Positions 1 to 7,941 of a stretch of 64,000 nucleotides of DNA are shown here, one piece after another. Source of the DNA: Planctomycetaceae bacterium (GTDB lineage Bacteria; Planctomycetota; Planctomycetia; Pirellulales; Pirellulaceae); the NCBI GenBank assembly GCA_020638975.1, contig JACKHN010000002.1, positions 124,001 through 188,000 on the forward strand, read 5' to 3'. Position 1 is the first letter of the stretch; every line of letters starts with the position of its first letter. The position numbers and the translations under genes were made by a program. Below the pieces are notes generated by a model. That model was given only the letters and a program-made list of their open reading frames with translations, was not told the DNA's origin and searched no databases.

Positions 1-2
1 TG

Positions 3-218
3 GCGGCATTGATGGAGCGTGACTACGTCGTCGAAGGCCCATTGCGTCGTCAGCTTTCACAAGCGATCACACGACTGCGTGATGTTAAATGCTATCGCGG
101 CATTCGTCATCGCGTTGGTTTGCCGGTGCGAGGACAACGCACTCGCACGAATGCACGCACGCGTAAAGGCCCCAAGAAAACAGTTGCCGGTAAGAAGGGC
201 GTGAAGGACCTGAAGTAA
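3..218 (+). CDS. rpsM: 30S ribosomal protein S13, C-terminal part (cut by window start)
   Basis: The open frame enters from the left edge, so only about the last 71 residues are present. They include the conserved S13 core CYRGIRHRVGLPVRGQRT followed by RTNARTRKGPKKT and a lysine-rich tail, which contacts 16S rRNA and tRNA in the head of the small subunit. It is followed after 47 bp by rpsK on the same strand, as in the bacterial alpha operon. The true start lies outside the window. Confidence 0.97.
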   Translation, partial: AALMERDYVVEGPLRRQLSQAITRLRDVKCYRGIRHRVGLPVRGQRTRTNARTRKGPKKTVAGKKGVKDLK

Positions 219-265
219 GACTTCAGTCGACCACACGGCCCAGGTATTCATAGGAGTTCTCCCTC

Positions 266-646
266 GTGGCGAAGACGAAGAAGCGAAGAGTTCGACGTAA
301 TGTGACAGTTGGTGTCGCTCATATTAAGGCGACATTTAACAACACGACCGTTACGATCACGGACACGAAAGGTGATACGTTGTGCTGGGCGAGCGCCGGA
401 ACCTCCGGTTTCAAGGGAAGTCGTAAGAGTACGCCGTTCGCTGGTCAGTGTGCTGCGCAGCAGGCCGCTGAGAAGGCTCAGAAGTTTGGCATGAAGGAAG
501 TCGAAGTCCGCGTCAAGGGGCCAGGCTCCGGACGTGAAAGCGCAATCACCTCGCTTCAAGCCGCCGGCTTGAATGTGAAGTTGATCGAAGACTGTACTCC
601 GATTCCACACAATGGATGTCGTCCTCGCAAGAAGCGACGCGTCTAA
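266..646 (+). CDS. rpsK: 30S ribosomal protein S11
   Basis: A 126-residue protein of normal S11 length. It carries the family core GVAHIKATFNNTTVTITD near residues 16-33, the GFKGSRKSTPFA stretch and the C-terminal DCTPIPHNGCRPRKKRRV. S11 sits in the platform of the 30S subunit near the Shine-Dalgarno helix. The start is GTG, with AGGAG at 251-255 as ribosome binding site. It lies between rpsM and rpoA. The usual next gene, rpsD, is absent here: rpoA follows after 68 bp. Confidence 0.98.
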   Translation: MAKTKKRRVRRNVTVGVAHIKATFNNTTVTITDTKGDTLCWASAGTSGFKGSRKSTPFAGQCAAQQAAEKAQKFGMKEVEVRVKGPGSGRESAITSLQAAGLNVKLIEDCTPIPHNGCRPRKKRRV

Positions 647-714
647 ATAAACTCCGGCACCGGATTTCTCATGGTCGCTGCGACGTCAGCGACAACGTAC
701 TAGGGAGACGACTG

Positions 715-1710
715 ATGCATATTCGATGGCGTGGTTTGGAATTGCCGAGCGTAGTGGACTGCGACAAGGATTCGTTGACCGCCACCTACGGAAAGTTCGT
801 TGCGGAGCCATTTGAGCGTGGGTTCGGTGTTACGATTGGCAATAGCCTGCGTCGCATCTTGCTTTCCAGCCTGGAGGGCAGTGCGGTAACACAGATTAAG
901 ATTCGCGGAGCTCAGCATGAGTTTTCGACGATCCCTGGAATCCTGGAAGATGTTACCGATATCGTCCTGAATGTGAAGGCGCTCGTCGTCAAGAATCATA
1001 GCGATTCGACACGGGTTATCACCGTCGAGAAGAACGAGGCTGGTGTGATCACCGGTGCTGACGTTCAGGTCGATGCCGATGTCGAGATTATCAACAAGGA
1101 TCACGTCATCGCCACACTCACCGACAATGTTCCCTTTATGATGGAAATGGTTGTCGAGAACGGTCGTGGTTACGTTCCAGCGACTGAACATAGTTCGGGT
1201 GAACACGAGATTGGGATTATCCCCATCGACGCCGTGTACAGCCCCGTGACGCGCGTACGTTACGAGATCGAAGAAACTCGCGTTGGTCAGAAGACGAACT
1301 ACGACAAGCTAAATCTTGATATTTGGACGAACGGTTCAGTTCATCCGGAAATGGCCTTGGTGGAAGCGGCCAAGATTCTTCGCAAGCATCTTAACCCGTT
1401 CGTGCAATACGTTGAACTTGGACCCAAGGTCTATTCAGCGCCTCGTGCCTCAAGTGGCGGTGGCGACGCCGCTCTCGAGTCGAAGCTGAACCTCAGCTTG
1501 GCAGAATTGAAGCTGTCGGTTCGGGCAATGAATTGCCTGGAGTCAGAAAACATTAACACGGTTCGCGATCTGGTTTCGCGGACCGAGGACCAACTCCTGG
1601 AAGTACGCAACTTCGGCGACACGACGATGACCGAGGTTCGTGAGAAACTAACCGAGTTGGGCCTGCACCTGGGTATGCGACTTCCCGCCGCACATTCAGC
1701 ACGTTTCTAA
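715..1710 (+). CDS. rpoA: DNA-directed RNA polymerase subunit alpha
   Basis: A 331-residue alpha subunit. The N-terminal assembly domain shows EPFERGFGVTIGNSLRRILL and GAQHEFSTIPGILEDV. The C-terminal domain (about residues 255-320) shows the helix-hairpin-helix LKLSVRAMNCLESENI and the TVRDLV/LREVRNFG-like region that contacts UP elements and activators. The frame is open back to 616 inside rpsK, but ATG 715 is preceded by AGGGAG at 702-707 and begins a normal-length protein (MHIRWRGLELP), so 715 is preferred. Co-transcription with rpsK and rplQ is expected from the spacing. Confidence 0.97.
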   Translation: MHIRWRGLELPSVVDCDKDSLTATYGKFVAEPFERGFGVTIGNSLRRILLSSLEGSAVTQIKIRGAQHEFSTIPGILEDVTDIVLNVKALVVKNHSDSTRVITVEKNEAGVITGADVQVDADVEIINKDHVIATLTDNVPFMMEMVVENGRGYVPATEHSSGEHEIGIIPIDAVYSPVTRVRYEIEETRVGQKTNYDKLNLDIWTNGSVHPEMALVEAAKILRKHLNPFVQYVELGPKVYSAPRASSGGGDAALESKLNLSLAELKLSVRAMNCLESENINTVRDLVSRTEDQLLEVRNFGDTTMTEVREKLTELGLHLGMRLPAAHSARF

Positions 1711-1748
1711 TAAATTGTTACCGAGCATAAACTGGACGCACCGTAGCC

Positions 1749-2408
1749 ATGCGACATCGACGACGAGGCCGAATCCTAGGACGTTCCCCAAGCCATCGCC
1801 GCGCCATGCTGCGCAACTTGGCGAGCAGCTTGATCCTCACCGAACGCGATGCTGAATTCGATCAGAACGCGCCGAAGGTCAAGGGACGTGTTACCACAAC
1901 GTTGCACAAGGCCAAAGAGGTGCGTCCGCTAGTCGAAAAGTGCGTAACGATCGCACGTCACTCCTTGAAGCACCAAGAGAACGCCAAGCAATTCGAGACG
2001 AGTGCCGAACGCGGGACGTCGGAATGGAAGCAATGGCGCAGCAGCGACCAGTGGCAAAAGTGGTGTGCCGCTATTGCACCAACCGTCGCAGCTCGGCGAC
2101 GAGTGTTGCAGTTGCTTGGCGACAAGCAAGCCGTCAAGATTTTGTTCGACGACATCGCTCCACGCTTTGCCGATCGGAACGGCGGTTATACGCGAGTATT
2201 GAGACTCGCACAGCCGCGGTTGGGCGATGCCGGCCTCCAGGCGATTATTGAGTTCGTCGGAGTTCATGATCGCGAAACCGTTCGTAGCGAGAAACCGTCC
2301 TTCGGCGCTGACGACGACGACAATGTTGATGCGTCAGACACGCCGGATGATGTTAGCGCCGAGTCGGAGGAGTCTGAAGCTTCCGAGCCAGCAGCGAAGA
2401 CGGAGTAG
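1749..2408 (+). CDS. rplQ: 50S ribosomal protein L17, extended form
   Basis: It begins MRHRRRGRILGRSPSHRRAM, the L17 signature, and has the expected position directly after rpoA. L17 lines the region near the peptide exit tunnel. The protein is 219 residues, against roughly 115-130 in most bacteria. The excess is visible in two places: an insert of about 45 residues rich in Gln/Trp/Ala (about residues 75-120) between the conserved N-terminal part and the GGYTRVLRL block, and a strongly acidic Asp/Glu/Ser tail over the last 40 residues. No frameshift is seen. Confidence 0.95.
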   Translation: MRHRRRGRILGRSPSHRRAMLRNLASSLILTERDAEFDQNAPKVKGRVTTTLHKAKEVRPLVEKCVTIARHSLKHQENAKQFETSAERGTSEWKQWRSSDQWQKWCAAIAPTVAARRRVLQLLGDKQAVKILFDDIAPRFADRNGGYTRVLRLAQPRLGDAGLQAIIEFVGVHDRETVRSEKPSFGADDDDNVDASDTPDDVSAESEESEASEPAAKTE

Positions 2409-2421
2409 GGCCGCAGCCAAT

Positions 2422-2528
2422 TACCTACGTGCGAAGGGCCTCCGCAGCCCGTCGGTGACGAGGTTGCAACGATTCGACGGCATGGGTCGTACTTGACAAC
2501 GTACGGTATCCGGACAGCCTCCTAGAAT
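2422..2528 (+). repeat. Dispersed MITE-like repeat, family A, copy 1
   Basis: This copy contains GGGCCTCCGCAGCCCGTCGG, then CAACGATTCGACGGC, and ends in TATCCGGACAGCCTCCTAG. The same blocks in the same order occur at 28323-28449, where both ends form an inverted repeat (AGGAGCCTGTCCGG and CCGGACAGACTCCT). Here the left end is worn down against the rplQ stop. There is no coding capacity. Confidence 0.7.
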
Positions 2529-2570
2529 CATATCACTTCACTCATAATTCATGCAGGCGTTGACGTTCCT

Positions 2571-2672
2571 GGGTAGTGGTACAGTTTGCCGTAAGTCGGG
2601 CACTCCTGCCCGACAAAAGACGGGCAAGAGTGGCCGGCCTACTTTCAGGAATCGCAAACTGTACCACTACCC
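2571..2672. repeat. Palindromic repeat, family B, copy 1
   Basis: Perfect 19-bp terminal arms (GGGTAGTGGTACAGTTTGC at 2571-2589 and its reverse complement at 2654-2672) flank an interior with a second small hairpin (TCGGGCACTCCTGCCCGA). A related element with the same order of blocks lies at 61532-61636. It sits between rplQ and a decayed gene. Apart from this and the repeat upstream, nothing else is seen in 2409-2712. Confidence 0.8.
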
Positions 2673-2712
2673 GTTCCAGACGCGAACTGGTGTCACTTGG
2701 GTTGAGTGGTCT

Positions 2713-3420
2713 CTACTCTTCGTCTGCCACAGCGCTGACGAGCATTGGTGGAACTTCATAGATATAGATCGAATAGCCCGCCATCGCTGTTGGTTCGCGA
2801 TCGAGGAGGTTGCGGCAGGCGTGTTGCGGGACGGTGACGAACCTTCCACCGCCAATTGGCGCTCGCCAAGCGTATCCGCGCAGGGAGTTCACGCTGACGG
2901 CATACCAGCCGGGACGAAGCAACAACGTGGGAGCTGAACCATCGCTGGGATTCGTGAACTCGGGTGGCTCGAATTCGATTCCAACAAGCTTGGGATCAAA
3001 GTCGCCACAGTAAGCCAAATGAAAGGGCTTTGCTTCGGGATGTTCGTCGATCCACTCTTTTAAGAACAACAGGTCTTGTCCCCAGTCGATGCTGCTGTGA
3101 ATCATGTGTGCGTGTCCATTCCGCGGACCGCCAGCCAACTCGTTGAAGTAAGACAAACTGTGCGGGTAGACCGACAGGCTGCTACCGACAAACCACAGCA
3201 CCGCCAGGCTGAACACGACGCGACTTGCGCGCGAGGTGTATTCAGCGACTTGGCTGATCCAGATGAATGCGAACGGAAAGATCGGCAGGATGTAACGTAC
3301 TGCATCCAGGGTAGCTGGATTTCGAATTCTCAGGAACACGACGAAACAGTAGGGCTCGGAGGCGACACATGCAATGATGAATGAGCATGCGTGGTCGCCC
3401 CAATGGGCGTGTCTTTGAGC
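2713..3420 (-). pseudogene. C-terminal remnant of a membrane glycosyltransferase
   Basis: The readable part has the motif RYILPIFPFAFIWIS, one or two hydrophobic segments and the soluble C-terminal tail typical of planctomycete GT39/ArnT-like mannosyltransferase family proteins (SLSYFNELAGG, SSIDWGQDLLFLKEW). The frame stays open upstream only to 3511 and becomes non-family sequence before about 3411, so the catalytic multi-span N-terminal half is missing. The longest conventional start is GTG at 3339 (208 residues). It is flanked by repeat elements, consistent with a truncated gene. The product would not be expected to be catalytic. Confidence 0.6.
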
Positions 3421-3528
3421 CCTGTCGTCCGGTGGAAAGTTTTTCTGTAGAGGTTGTCCGGTGCTAGTGTAGCCGTCTGGTGTTGACGATATACACGACT
3501 CACCCTCACTTTAGAGGCGGGAACTGCG

Positions 3529-4638
3529 ATGACATCAATACGTCACGATCAAGAGATCCGCACCTTTCCGGACTGTCGGGCAATATCAGTTTCGTTGGCG
3601 ATCGTTTTAGTTAGTGCCACGATGGGCACGAGTCAAGATACTGGCCCCGGCGACCTGTCGAATTCAAGCGGTTCAGTCGTTAGCGCTGCGGAGAGGGGTC
3701 GTGCCGAAATGTTGTTTGCGGGCGTTTGGAACGCGATCGAGGCGATTCGCGCGATCGACGTCCGTATTGTCGAGGTTCACACTGCGCCGCAAAAGACCGA
3801 ACAAATCGAGTATCGATATGCCTTCGACAAAGAACTGAATTTTTTGAGGTACGATCGGAAGGCAGGTGGTCGCCACACGCAGTACGCAAGAAATGATTCT
3901 GAAGTACTATGGCACTCGATGCAGGGCGGGCAGCCAAGGGGAATCGTTCGTCACCCCCGCGATTATGAAGTCAAGGTCTATGATGCGCGACCGTATGGAT
4001 TTCTGACTGCTCCGTTGGGTGGGGCTGGTGCCTATCTCGTTAAATTGCCAATGGACGAGTTACGCGAAAAGAAAGATGAGATGCTGCGTTCGCGGCTTAT
4101 GGGATTAAGAGAAACCGATCGAAATATTGAGTTTAGATTCGAGTATGAGATGAAACAAAAGGCCGGTCATCGTGGCCGCACGCGTATGGTGTTGGATCGG
4201 GGGCAGGGAGCTATGCCGACGCTGGTTGAACAGAGTGGAGGACCACGCGATTTGGCGGAATTGCCGATCACTGCGGCAACCGAAACCGAGTGGAAACAAA
4301 TTGGTGACGTGTGGGTTCCATCCAGTTGTCGAATGTCGGTTCTGGACCGAGGTGAAAGCTGGCATCTATCCTACGAATGGCTACAGGTGAACGAACCGCT
4401 GTCGGAAGATCTATTCACGGCGGAAGGGTTTGCGCCACCCGATGGGACGTTGGTCATGAACAAGAAGCTCGGTGGCCAACCTGTGTTGGAGGAAATCATT
4501 GGCGAAGATGTGCAACTGAACGATGCACCGCCAAGGTCGCCGACAATTAACATGAGATCGTGGATTGTCGGAATAAACCTCTTCGTCATCGCGATGGCTG
4601 CGGCTTATGGGCTAGTACGCTTTTGGCGAAAGCGATAA
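3529..4638 (+). CDS. Exported membrane-anchored protein of unknown function
   Basis: 369 residues. An N-terminal hydrophobic stretch (AISVSLAIVLVSATMGTSQ, about residues 18-36) looks like a signal peptide, and a single C-terminal transmembrane helix (WIVGINLFVIAMAAAYGLV, about 345-364) is followed by basic residues. The part between has an alternating beta-like pattern with many charged residues and resembles the general shape of LolA-like outer-membrane lipoprotein carriers, but no diagnostic motif is visible, so that link is a guess. It is followed after 38 bp by the broken DUF1559 gene on the same strand. Confidence 0.65.
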   Translation: MTSIRHDQEIRTFPDCRAISVSLAIVLVSATMGTSQDTGPGDLSNSSGSVVSAAERGRAEMLFAGVWNAIEAIRAIDVRIVEVHTAPQKTEQIEYRYAFDKELNFLRYDRKAGGRHTQYARNDSEVLWHSMQGGQPRGIVRHPRDYEVKVYDARPYGFLTAPLGGAGAYLVKLPMDELREKKDEMLRSRLMGLRETDRNIEFRFEYEMKQKAGHRGRTRMVLDRGQGAMPTLVEQSGGPRDLAELPITAATETEWKQIGDVWVPSSCRMSVLDRGESWHLSYEWLQVNEPLSEDLFTAEGFAPPDGTLVMNKKLGGQPVLEEIIGEDVQLNDAPPRSPTINMRSWIVGINLFVIAMAAAYGLVRFWRKR

Positions 4639-4676
4639 TCGGAGGGGGATTTCGCCGAACGTACTCCAGGACGGCA

Positions 4677-5680
4677 ATGTTCCAAGAATCGAGAACATCA
4701 CCCGCCAGCGACCTGCATACAAGCTGCCACGAACGGCTGTCTTGTAGTGGCGGCTTCACACTCGTTGAACTGTTAGTCGTGCTCGCAATCATCGGAGTTC
4801 TCACAGCGCTGATTCTTCCCGCTGTGCAACACGCGCGCGAAGCCGCACGAAGAATGTCGTGCCAGAACAACCTAAGCAAATCGGCCTGGGATTGCATGGC
4901 TATCACGATACGCATCGGACCTTTCCTCCAGGTGCCTTGATTTCGATCCCGCCTGCCACGACGACGATTTGCGGTAGCGGTAGCGGCTTTGCAGCCGTCG
5001 ACATCATTGGAGAGGGTGCTGTTGGATCGGGGCGTCATGGGACAAGCTGGATGCTCCGCGTCCTGCCCTACATCGAACAAGGCAATCTTTACGACCGTTG
5101 GGACTTTCGGACGAGTGTCATTGGGAACAGCGTAGTGGCCTCGACTGACATACCTGTATTCTATTGTCCCTCTCGCCGAAGTCGCGTGACGAATCAAGCG
5201 ATCATGTTCGGCAATTGGTCGGGAGGAGGCAACGACTACGGCGGATGTATCGGTGCGTGTAACGGGTGGCACAATTGTGGGCGGCACGAAACGTGGGTTG
5301 TGGCGCAAGGTCGGAGACCGCTGGATACCTGCAAAGGCATTTTCGGTGTGCAGCGCGGCACAAGACTGGCTGAAGTTACCGATGGCACGGGTACAACCAT
5401 TATGGTTGGTGAAGTGCAACGCCTTGATGAAGGCACCGATGTTACCACGAGTCGCGATGGCTGGGCGGTGGGAGGTGTGTCAACGCATTTTTCCACGTGC
5501 AGCGATGGCTGCGAAGGGATTAACGCTTCCCACTTTGAAGAACCCGGCAGCCGCCACGATGGCGGTGCGATGTTTACGATGACGGATGGATCGGTGCAGT
5601 TTCTTGCCGAGACAATTGACAAGGATGTCTTGAAATCGCTGGGAAGCAAAGGGCAAGGCGACGGGCTAACGAGTTTCTAG
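4677..5680 (+). pseudogene. DUF1559 prepilin-like protein, interrupted by a frameshift
   Basis: The first part reads GFTLVELLVVLAIIGVLTAL, the type IV prepilin-like N-terminal methylation/transmembrane motif, then HAREAARRMSCQNN. The frame then changes: the expected continuation LKQIGLGLHGYHDTHRTFPPG is found one frame over, starting near 4873. This fits loss of a single base in the run CCTAAG. The rest (to 5680) is a normal DUF1559 body ending with the TDGSVQFL block. These proteins are abundant in planctomycetes and are thought to be surface or pilus-like. It could be a true pseudogene or an assembly error. Confidence 0.8.
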
Positions 5681-5732
5681 GGCGTGGGAGAGTATCCAAT
5701 GTCGAACAAGGAATGTTGAAGGAAGAAGTGAA

Positions 5733-7019
5733 ATGGGTCGGCGGATGACGAAAGCGCGAAGGGGTCGGGAGTCTTTTTCCGCAAGAAGATTTTCCAATTT
5801 GGAATCGCTTCACGGAAAAAGACTCCCGACCCCGTTTGGATCGACCCCGTTTGGATCGACCCCGTTTGGATGCCGAGCAATCGTGGCGATTTTCATCTCG
5901 CTCGCCACTGCGTCAACGATGTCAGCGCAATCGAAGAAAGAAGCCAAGTCCGTCGTTGAAAAGTCGGCGCGTGAGAAGGCATTCGAGCGATTGGATCGAG
6001 ATGGCGACAAGGAGATCACCGCCGATGAATACCTTGACGGAAGTGTCGGGAAGGCGGGTGAGAATAAGCGGAGCGAACATCAAGAATGGGATCTCGATGG
6101 AAACGGATCACTCGACTTCAACGAATTCAAAAAACGGGGCAACAAACAGCCTGATCAAGATCAGTTGAAAAGAGATTTCGCTCGCCGGGACAAGGATAGC
6201 GACGGGCGGGTGACCTACGAAGAGTTCCTCGGTGATCGTGCAGGCGAGCAAAAGACGGAAGCGAGATCCGCATTCTTCCGGTTCGACGCCAACGAAGACG
6301 GTGCAATCTCGGAAGAAGAATTTGTCAAGCGCGACGTCAAGCAGTTGAGCGCGGGCAATCAGTTTCGGCAACTTGATGGCAACGATGACAAGCAGTTAAG
6401 CGAAGATGAATTCATGCGGCCCAAGCTGGGATCACAATGGGAGCAGTCGGGACGGGACAACTTCCAAAAGTTTGATCTCAACGGCGACCAGAAGCTGAAT
6501 GAGCGAGAGTTTGCGATCACACCGGCATTGAAGCCCGATCCGGAGACTATGTTCCGGAGGCTGGACGTTGATGAGAGTGGTGAACTCTCGCGCGATGAGT
6601 TTCTTGCACCGACGAAGGAGAACCAACACCGTGGAACTAGCCGCGAGTTCTGTCTCCGAGACCGCAACGAAGATAATCGTTTGGATATGGCGGAGTATAC
6701 GGTGGATGTTGATGAACTTGCCGACAAATCAATCGATCCATTCAAGTTGCTCGACGTTGATGGCGATGGAGCGTTAGCGTTCGAGGAGTTTGATGCTCGA
6801 AAGCGTCCCGCGGCAGATGACGAGGTTGCCAATCAACGCTACGAAACACTCACCATGAAGCGGGAGGAACGGTTTCTGGCCGCAGATCAAGACGGCGATG
6901 GTCGTCTCACGGGTGAGGAGTTTGCGACTGTTGATGCAGTGATGAGTGCAGGCGACGAGGAGCTGGCGGAATCGCAGGCAACGACTCATTGTCCACCCAC
7001 GCCTCTAGCACTTTCATAA
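5733..7019 (+). CDS. Secreted EF-hand calcium-binding protein
   Basis: Ten EF-hand-type loops are visible in order, for example DRDGDKEITADE, DLDGNGSLDFNE, DKDSDGRVTYEE, DANEDGAISEEE, DLNGDQKLNERE, DVDGDGALAFEE and DQDGDGRLTGEE. Several have the canonical D-x-D/N-x-D/S-G spacing; others are degenerate. A hydrophobic signal segment (AIVAIFISLATASTMSA) lies around residues 48-64. The 50 residues before it are encoded by a palindromic repeat and a tandem 15-mer, so the start is uncertain: ATG 5733 has a GGAAGAAG site upstream, while GTG 5883 would give a very short signal peptide. Ca2+ binding is inferred from the loops. Confidence 0.75.
   Translation: MGRRMTKARRGRESFSARRFSNLESLHGKRLPTPFGSTPFGSTPFGCRAIVAIFISLATASTMSAQSKKEAKSVVEKSAREKAFERLDRDGDKEITADEYLDGSVGKAGENKRSEHQEWDLDGNGSLDFNEFKKRGNKQPDQDQLKRDFARRDKDSDGRVTYEEFLGDRAGEQKTEARSAFFRFDANEDGAISEEEFVKRDVKQLSAGNQFRQLDGNDDKQLSEDEFMRPKLGSQWEQSGRDNFQKFDLNGDQKLNEREFAITPALKPDPETMFRRLDVDESGELSRDEFLAPTKENQHRGTSREFCLRDRNEDNRLDMAEYTVDVDELADKSIDPFKLLDVDGDGALAFEEFDARKRPAADDEVANQRYETLTMKREERFLAADQDGDGRLTGEEFATVDAVMSAGDEELAESQATTHCPPTPLALS
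5761..5871. repeat. Palindrome plus tandem 15-mer inside a coding region (family E, copy 1)
   Basis: Perfect 20-bp arms GGGGTCGGGAGTCTTTTTCC (5761-5780) and reverse complement (5814-5833). The right arm runs into three exact tandem copies of CGACCCCGTTTGGAT (5827-5871), which encode a repeated STPFG in the EF-hand frame. A second copy of the hairpin, with TATTC in place of TTTTC, lies at 52957-53029. Confidence 0.85.
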
Positions 7020-7098
7020 CGATCATTCTGATGGCGGACATACTACTGGCGATTTCCATTGGCATGTAATCCATAGTCGAGAATCGCCCTCGAAAGTC

Positions 7099-7941
7099 TT
7101 GGGTAATGATTTCGAGGAACAACTGGCGGTTACCGAATATCCCGAAGCGGGTTTGACGCGGTCGGCATCGGTTTTGACGGACGCAGCCCCTGAATTGATT
7201 GAGAATTGCATCGGCATGAAGTTCACGCTGATTCCCAGCGGCGAGTTCACGATGGGTATCCCGGACCAGGGCAATGATTCTGATTTGCCAGCGGAATGCC
7301 CGGCGCATCAAGTGCGTATAACGAGGCCGTTTTATTTCGGGATCTACGAAGTGACGCAGGCACACTACGCGGCTGTTATGTCCGAGAATCCGAGTTGGCA
7401 CGTTCACGAGACGGATGATCGCTCCATGTTTCCCGTCGAGAACGTCACCTGGGACGAAGCGGCACAATTCTGCAAGTCGCTTTCGGAACGCGATGAAGAA
7501 CGATCGAGTGGCCGCAAGTATCGGCTTCCCACTGAAGCTGAGTGGGAGTACGCGTGTCGCGACGGCAGAAGTGAAGCGTATGTTTGGCGAGGCAAAAGGC
7601 ATGAGAAGGACGGGAGCGGCGAGAACGCGGGCTTCCTACCGCCACTGCCGCTGACTTCCGTCGGATCGTATCCGCCGAATCACTTCGGCTTACACGATAT
7701 GCGTGGGAACGTCTGGGAGTGGACGGCGGATTGGTTCGATCGGGACTATTACGCACGGTCACCTGTCGACGATCCACAGGGACCAAGCTTCGGCTACCTG
7801 AAAGTGGTTCGCGGTGGCGATTGGACTTTTGTTGGCGAGACATGCCGTATCAACTATCCGATGACGCCGCCCTCGAAGGGCAGCCGCTTTATCGGGTTTC
7901 GCGTCGTGTGTGAAGTCGTCTCTCGTGCTGAGCCGAATTAG
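7099..7941 (+). CDS. SUMF1/formylglycine-generating-enzyme-like protein
   Basis: 280 residues with the FGE-sulfatase fold markers in order: GMKFTLIPSGEFTMG, YEVTQAHYAAVM, PVENVTWDEAAQFC, YRLPTEAEWEYACR, FGLHDMRGNVWEWTADWF, VVRGGDW and GFRVVCEV. In true FGEs two cysteines follow RGGS; here only the second position is Cys (RGGDWTFVGETC) and the first is Phe. It is therefore more likely one of the many non-sulfatase-activating SUMF1-domain proteins than a real FGE. The start is TTG 7099. The 3' end overlaps the convergent esterase gene by 53 bp. Confidence 0.8.
   Translation: MGNDFEEQLAVTEYPEAGLTRSASVLTDAAPELIENCIGMKFTLIPSGEFTMGIPDQGNDSDLPAECPAHQVRITRPFYFGIYEVTQAHYAAVMSENPSWHVHETDDRSMFPVENVTWDEAAQFCKSLSERDEERSSGRKYRLPTEAEWEYACRDGRSEAYVWRGKRHEKDGSGENAGFLPPLPLTSVGSYPPNHFGLHDMRGNVWEWTADWFDRDYYARSPVDDPQGPSFGYLKVVRGGDWTFVGETCRINYPMTPPSKGSRFIGFRVVCEVVSRAEPN

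Noticed and set aside
616..714. Longer rpoA start at 616
   Set aside because: It would overlap rpsK and has no binding site; ATG 715 has AGGGAG and standard length.
7099..7941. True formylglycine-generating enzyme
   Set aside because: Only one of the two catalytic cysteine positions is kept, and no sulfatase gene is next to it.
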